From Gnetum montanum (Eukaryota > Streptophyta > Gnetopsida > Gnetales > Gnetaceae): a stretch of 64,000 nt of DNA. The notes beneath the pieces were generated by a model. That model was not told the DNA's origin, searched no databases, and was given only the letters and a program-made list of their open reading frames with translations. The translations under genes were made by a program, and so were the position numbers. The stretch covers positions 1,241,210 to 1,305,209 of the forward strand of contig MNCI01006555.1 in the NCBI GenBank assembly GCA_015680685.1, in the 5' to 3' direction. Shown here one piece after another: positions 58,681-64,000 of the stretch; positions within the stretch are counted from its first letter, which is position 1; the number at the start of each line of letters is the position of its first letter.

Positions 58681-61188
58681 TGCGTTGAGCTCTGTTGTTG
58701 GTTTGAAGGGAGCTGTGAAGCCTTATTTGATGGATAAACATTCAGAGGCTCAACCGCTTGTGGTTGTGAGAGCTTGTTTGGACTGTTGGTTCTAAAGAAA
58801 GGTATTCTTCTTGTTCAGTAGTGGGTTAAAGGTTTACAGCTCTCATAGCATTGCGTTGCTATGGTTGAGTGGGGAGTTCCCCTTGCATCACTAGAGCGGA
58901 TGGTAGTGGAGCTATCAGTGTAAGAGTCATAGGTGGATTGGGAGGATGGTATGCATGTGGTGTGTCTCTCCAAGAAGAAAGAGTCCTATAGTACTCCTGA
59001 TCTTGGTAGTGATGTTGTGGGGTCACGTGACCAACAGAGTTACTTGGGGAGATTGGCTACTACACGTAATAGCCATATGGATCTGGTTTCCGGTAAGGGT
59101 ATTGTTGCCTTGGCGGTGGCATCCCTCATGACTGTGGGTATTGCCACTGCTGATGTTGCTCAATAGGTTCTAGTGGAGTTCCACTTAGATAATACATTAA
59201 TGGTTGGTGGAACTACCTCGGGTTACCTTGGGGATAAGGTAACCGACAAGGTGCTTGCCATTTGTTAAGTCTTGGATTGAGTGCATACACCCCAGACTCT
59301 TGTAGATGTGAGATTATTGGGAAACATCCCTTAGGATGGTCATATTGGCATATCTCACACCCACCATCATTGTCTGTATCCAGATCCACAACCTCCTCAG
59401 TGATGGTCATTTTACCCTTACCTTTGTTACATGCATGGTCCAAATCCCTCTACTTTTTCTTATCATGATCACTACTTCGCTCCTTAGACTCCTCTATGAT
59501 TTTTAAAATAGTTTCAAATCTACTATCTAAGGAGTCCCAAATTTGATCTACCTTAGGTAAAACTTCTGTTGTTAATTTCTAAAGTGGCAAGGTCACTCAC
59601 CAACTCTTTGAGTGGTGACTCGTCCTCCTCCTCATAGAATCTAACTCCCCTCTTTCGGAGGGAAGGATCATGGTTATACTCTTCCGTGCTTTCTCTCTTA
59701 CGTAGCTCTCCTTCTTCCTTAGCTACTTACTCCAACAATCTACGAACCTCATGGGATCTAAGTTTAGATAATCTCCCTTGGGCATATGTTCCAAGGGTTC
59801 TCTTAGTTTCATGTCTTAGCCCATCTACGAGATGGCGTAGTCAATCCCGTTGTGTGTAACCATGGCCTGGGCAACAATGTAGCAATTCATAATATCAGCC
59901 CATGGTAGCATCCAAGGGTTCATAATTACCCTGCTTCCATCCTTGGATTTTCTTTTGTATGTTGGACACTTGGGAGTACATTTGATATTTATCATTAAAC
60001 AGTTCTAGCATCGTACTCCATCTTCGAATGGATTCCGGCTCTAAGGACCGGTACCAGCTTTCGGCTTCTTTTATGAGTGTCCTTGGGAACAACTTTAATT
60101 TTTTTCACTCGTTCTCAATGTTCTACAAGGCACGGGCATCATGAAATTCTTGTAAGTTGTTCTATGGATAATCGTTGTATCCCCCCTCAAATCGTGGGAT
60201 ATTATTCATGTCTAGTCTCTTGATCCGACTATCTTTTTGGTGCCTTGTAGGTATTCTAACGGCCTTTGTAATGTCTAACATGCTTCGAGTTGTGAGTAGG
60301 GGTTCATCATGGTCATTTCTCTTATGGCGTCTGTGATGCCTACACGGTTCCCTGCTTTCCCTTCTTCCATGTCTTGATAGAATGCCCTCATCCTCACTCT
60401 CGACTCTCTCGTCAAGGCCTCTCATTTTGCTTACCCTTATCCTCACGATGAGGTTCCTTATGACTACGTCCTAATGTTGAAGGAGAAGGTGAATGTGATG
60501 ATGAAGGGGAAGAGGAAGGAGAACCATTCCCATGACAATGATTCCTACCTTCCCTTAGGTGATCTTGACCTTGATCATGATGATGATCAGAATGCTCATC
60601 CTTATCTTGTGTTTGTGTTCCCTCATTGAACACTTGGTGTTCGTGGGGATCAAAACCAGGGTTGTGTATCATGGAGCAAAGGTTCTGATACACCACCTCC
60701 TCACTATCGTTAGGAGGGGGAACATTGTTTTGTGGAGAACCTATTGAAATAGGTTCACCACTCTTAATTTCGCTTATGACAAGAAAAGCATTATGGGATC
60801 CTTTGCCCTTCAACGATGTGTGATAGCTCTCCTACCGTGAGTTCCGTTGACGTTGCGCTTTTGTGGGATGGTAGTCCCTTGCATTGTAATCGCATGTAAT
60901 GTACTTAGCATATAATTGTGACATGCCTATTCGTGCAAGGGCACGAAGGAGCATGTTGGGGGTAGCTCTGTCTAGAGGCAACACTATGTTACCCTCCAAG
61001 TCTCACCAACGCAGTTGTTTATCTTGATGGAAGAAATAGGTAAAATCAGGTATATATTCATCGTGATGAACATATACCACACTGAATTGTTGAGGAACTG
61101 GCGGATTTTGGTTATGTGTGTGGTGCTGCCGACTGTCTCTAGTGTTGGTCCTAGGTAGTGAAGTGCTTTTGTGTGGAGAAGAAGACAT
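58681..61188 (-). pseudogene. gag: Gag of element E, interrupted by frameshifts
   Basis: Starts at ATG 61188 (MSSSPHKSTSLPR). The N-terminal segment is HHDEYIPDFTYFFHQDKQL, followed by the His/Ser-rich stretch (60813-60412) and the Gag core (around 60,240-59,600, with WKQGNYEPLDATMG near 59,910). The Cys/His motif reads CEICQYDHPKGCF, with the last Cys lost. A Pro/Gln/Tyr linker ends near 58,830. The frame changes at least twice (near 60,430 and between 59,900 and 59,440). Confidence 0.89.
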
Positions 61189-61314
61189 TTTAGTCTTGTT
61201 CAGTGTGCTATTTGTTGTTATGCTATTTTTCTCTTAATTAACCCCAAGGGTTCATTTTAGCTCCCAACGATGTGAATGATTTCCTATGTTCTACGTAACG
61301 CAAAAACAACTAAG

Positions 61315-61332
61315 TCCCCAGCAATGGCACCA
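61315..61332 (-). other. Primer binding site of element E, tRNA-Asp type
   Basis: The plus strand TCCCCAGCAATGGCACCA matches the tRNA-Asp 3' end at 15 of 18 positions, one base inside the LTR. It fixes 61334-62134 as the 5' LTR. Confidence 0.86.
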
Positions 61333-61333
61333 A

Positions 61334-62134
61334 TGATGAGTGACGAGGTACCCCTACACTCAACCATATGAATACGAGCGTCTCAAGCATGATCCGGTCG
61401 AACTCCAAGGACTAAGTGCTTACGTACCTTATGGAACACTTGAGCTTGATCAATCGTTGTCTTCCTAGACTTACTTGTCTTATCATGGTTGTATGGTTAA
61501 GTAAGTCTGAGGTATATGATATTAATAACTTTTATCTTTTTATCGCCTATGCTAAGAGAGGAAAGGGTGAAGAGACTAAATAACTAACTTTCACTAACTA
61601 AGCTTTAATCGTCCTAGCATCAATATCCGTTCGCACTTGCCGTACACACCCTAAACTAGTGCAACACTACTAGGATTACCAAACGCTATTCGTTACTGGG
61701 TTACCAAGCATAGCACACGTGCTTGAAGCGATCGTACTGAATGCACTTAACTAGGAGTTGAGGGTTGAGATAGATTAATTATCTAAGAAAGCATTTAAGC
61801 ATTTAACATTAATTAAATCCTAATTAGCTTAGTCCATGCACTACAAGGTTTATCAGAAAGTTCATCTTTATTTCCGTACACAAATGTGTGCTCAGGTACA
61901 ATTTGCTTGAATAAAGATCTATTCACTTTGAGACTCCTACTGTGGGCACATGGAAATTATTCTATCTCTGGAATGGTAAAACTACCAGAGTTTAGCTAAG
62001 GGTCTAGATCTAGATGATGAAACAAAGGAAAGCCACCTCTTATTTATAGAACTGGCGACAAGCTACGATATCGCGTATGCAAGATCATAGGGGCCGACGC
62101 GATATCGTGACCCATGCGATATCGCGTCCCATCA
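61334..62134 (-). repeat. 5' LTR of element E
   Basis: On minus it starts TGATGGGACGCGATATCGC at 62134 and ends GTCACTCATCA at 61334. The palindrome array is at 62060-62130, and TATA at 62041-62048 (TATTTATA on plus). It resembles the LTR of G most closely at its start. Confidence 0.94.
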
Positions 62135-62869
62135 GAATTCTACGGTAGAAGGGGTTTTAGAAGAAGATAAAAAAATAAAAAAATAGATGACTAGAACATG
62201 CATATTAGTGATATGCTTAAAGAGGAATCAAGTGACTTAGATGTTGCTAATGATGATCTACATTACCTCAGTCTCTAATGTGTACACATGACGAAGTTTT
62301 ATTCTAGAATAAATGTTGATGAGAGTGCAAGTTTGACATAAAAGGGATTTTGATCAAACCAAATTGTTTGCGTTGGATCTAAGGATTCCTTCATATATCA
62401 AGCAAGTGCATAATGAAGAAGATGCAATTAGGTTAAATGGGGATAAGGTTTGCCAAGGATACAAGAGCTTTGAAAGGTCAAAAATGCAATGTGATTGTGC
62501 TCCTTGTCTAAAAAGAGAAAAATTATATCAAGTCATCTTAGATGAGATAAGAGATCAAAGATCATAGAGATATGTTCAAAATGGCGTCTTGGGTCTTTTA
62601 TTTATAGACCAAAAAATCCTTTATAGATCATGAAGAAAAAATGAACTAGGGCCCATAGAGAGGACTTTGGAAGCTTTCGGATATTGAGCTATTAATTTGA
62701 CATCAAAATGATGCCAACCAAACATCACAAGTGGCATCAAAAGCAAAACGACGCCAATATGATCTTAGAAATAATGACAAATTTTGTAAAAGGACTAAAT
62801 GATGTCATATAGCTGGTTGGTAACTATTAAGGAGATATATGTTGCACCCAAGCTTCCAAATGTTTAAAA
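62135..62869. other. Spacer with one short unassigned open frame
   Basis: Starts with GAATT, the right target duplication of E. An open frame at 62364-62567 (67 codons, with CDCAPCLKREKLYQ near its end) resembles nothing I know and is probably chance or element debris. Confidence 0.5.
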
Positions 62870-63180
62870 GGAAAATGAGTATAGGTACAGCAACATGGAA
62901 AGATAGAAAACAACTATATTATTCTATTGTGCAACCAACTCTCTTATATGGGTGTCTAATGTGGGTTCTTGGATTGGAAAGGAAATATTAGAGAAAAATT
63001 AAAGTTCACAAGAATTTGTTGGTTAAAAAGGTCTAGGTTAAAACACAAACACAATATGATATACTACTAGTTGAGGCATATATTATACCTCCAAAAATAG
63101 AAGCTATTTACTAATTTATACCATTTTAAAAATATTTTTGACTAAACAATGGATAAAGTTTCTAAGAAAGTCTTAACTAG
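62870..63180 (+). mobile_element. LINE C-terminal fragment
   Basis: WKDRKQLYYSIVQPTLLYGC, then VHKNLLVKKV and TQYDILLVEA, the typical end of a LINE reverse transcriptase ORF. SIVQPTLLY occurs also at about 54,490, so both fragments belong to the same LINE type. Only about 100 codons are readable. Confidence 0.68.
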
Positions 63181-63274
63181 TATATGTCAAAACAGGTGGT
63201 CCCATAAGGGAATGTAATGGTTTTAAAAAAATGGGATATTGTAGAGAAAATTCTATATTGTGATGCAAAGTAAC

Positions 63275-64000
63275 TGATGAACCACGATATCACGTACATG
63301 ATATCATGCACATGATATCACATCCACCACGCAATATCACATACGCGATATCGCGTCCTGCCTCGTCTTCTATAAATAAGAGGCGGTGCCCTTGGTTCCA
63401 AGATAATTAGATTTAGAGCCTTAGCCAAACTCTTGAAGTTTTGTCATTCCAGAGTTAGAATTATTTCTATGTGCCCGCAGTAGGACTCACAGAGTGAATG
63501 GATCTTTATTCGAGAAATTTGTACCTGAGCACAATTTTGTGTATGGCAATAAAGATGAACTTTATGATAAACCTTGCAGCATACAGATTAAGCTAATTAG
63601 TAATTAATGATTTTTTAGCACTTTCCTAGTTAATTAATATCTCTGTCAACCTTTAGCCCCCTTAGTTAAATACACTCAGTACAACTGCTTCGAGCATGCA
63701 TGTAGCACTTGGTAACCCAATAACGATTAGCATTTGGTAATCCCAATAGTGTTGCACCCATTCAGGATGTGTACAGCAAGTGGGAATGGATACTGGTGTT
63801 AGGAACATTTAAAAACTAGTTAATGAATAGTTAATGTAAGTTAGCCACTTAGTTCTCTCTCCCTCTCCTTTATTAGCAGAAGACATAAAAAATACAAAAG
63901 CTATAAAAATCATATACCTCAAGCTTACTTAACCATACAACCGTGACAATACAAGTAAGTTTGGGAAGACAACAATTGATTAACCCTGAGTGTTCCATTA
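63275..64000 (+). repeat. Element H: LTR, cut off by window end
   Basis: TGATGAACCACGATATCACG begins the LTR. Five GATATC-like palindromes lie at 63282-63360, TATAAATA at 63371-63378, and GCAATAAAGATGAAC further on. The LTR end (CTCATCA) would fall shortly after the window, so a whole element or a solo LTR cannot be told apart. Confidence 0.9.

Larger units (their letters stand above)
55051..62134 (-). mobile_element. Element E: non-autonomous Ty3/gypsy element on the minus strand
   Basis: LTRs at 55051-55847 (3') and 61334-62134 (5'). Flanks are GAAGT (55046-55050) and GAATT (62135-62139), a target duplication with one change. Reading on minus: primer site, gag, protease, a short remnant of the pol end, the conserved non-coding region and the polypurine-type site. 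Pol and ORF3 are absent. The deletion junction (about 57,900) differs from that of A and D, as E keeps over 100 bp more. Confidence 0.94.

Overview
This window looks like intergenic DNA from a land plant with a large, repeat-rich genome. A gymnosperm would fit, but that is a guess. I found no host gene, rRNA gene or tRNA gene. Almost everything I recognise is transposable-element sequence: Ty3/gypsy LTR retrotransposons of the Tat/Athila kind (primer sites matching plant tRNA-Asp, an FMDD reverse transcriptase box, and an extra gene after integrase), two kinds of LINE, and two possible SINE heads. The coding regions are decayed by stops, frameshifts and lost start codons.

Layout, left to right. 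1-3877: minus-strand LTR element G, cut off by the window start. 3878-7766: plus-strand remnant F, carrying the third gene (ORF3) and the 3' half of an LTR. 7870-9335: minus-strand LINE fragment. 9336-12947: no recognisable gene. 12948-20055: complete plus-strand element A with a perfect 5-bp target duplication. 20056-21359: spacer with a SINE-like sequence. 21360-29465: element B, which keeps part of its reverse transcriptase. 29466-32863: AT-rich spacer. 32864-52349: element C, the only one with gag, protease, reverse transcriptase, RNase H, integrase and ORF3; element D (39953-46344) is nested near the end of its pol gene. 52350-55050: spacer with a second LINE type. 55051-62134: minus-strand element E. 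62135-63274: spacer with another LINE fragment. 63275-64000: the start of a further LTR (H).

How the pieces work together. C has the plan of an autonomous element: Gag and protease, then the pol enzymes, a roughly 2 kb non-coding stretch, ORF3, a short polypurine site, and the LTR. A, D and E keep the LTRs, the tRNA-Asp primer site, gag, protease and the non-coding stretch, but have lost nearly all of pol and ORF3. B is intermediate. They look like non-autonomous relatives that would need enzymes from C-like or F-like partners. A and D share one pol-deletion junction, so that form was itself copied. Points worth a second look are a second U3-like promoter module just before ORF3 in both C and F, a motif (AGTCATGGGGG) that recurs three times in the 3' part of each element, arrays of GCGATATCGC-like palindromes before the LTR TATA box, and a non-standard Cys/His motif in Gag.

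Four single-N positions are assembly joins. Two of them (5231, 25010) are flanked by exact duplications that look artificial.
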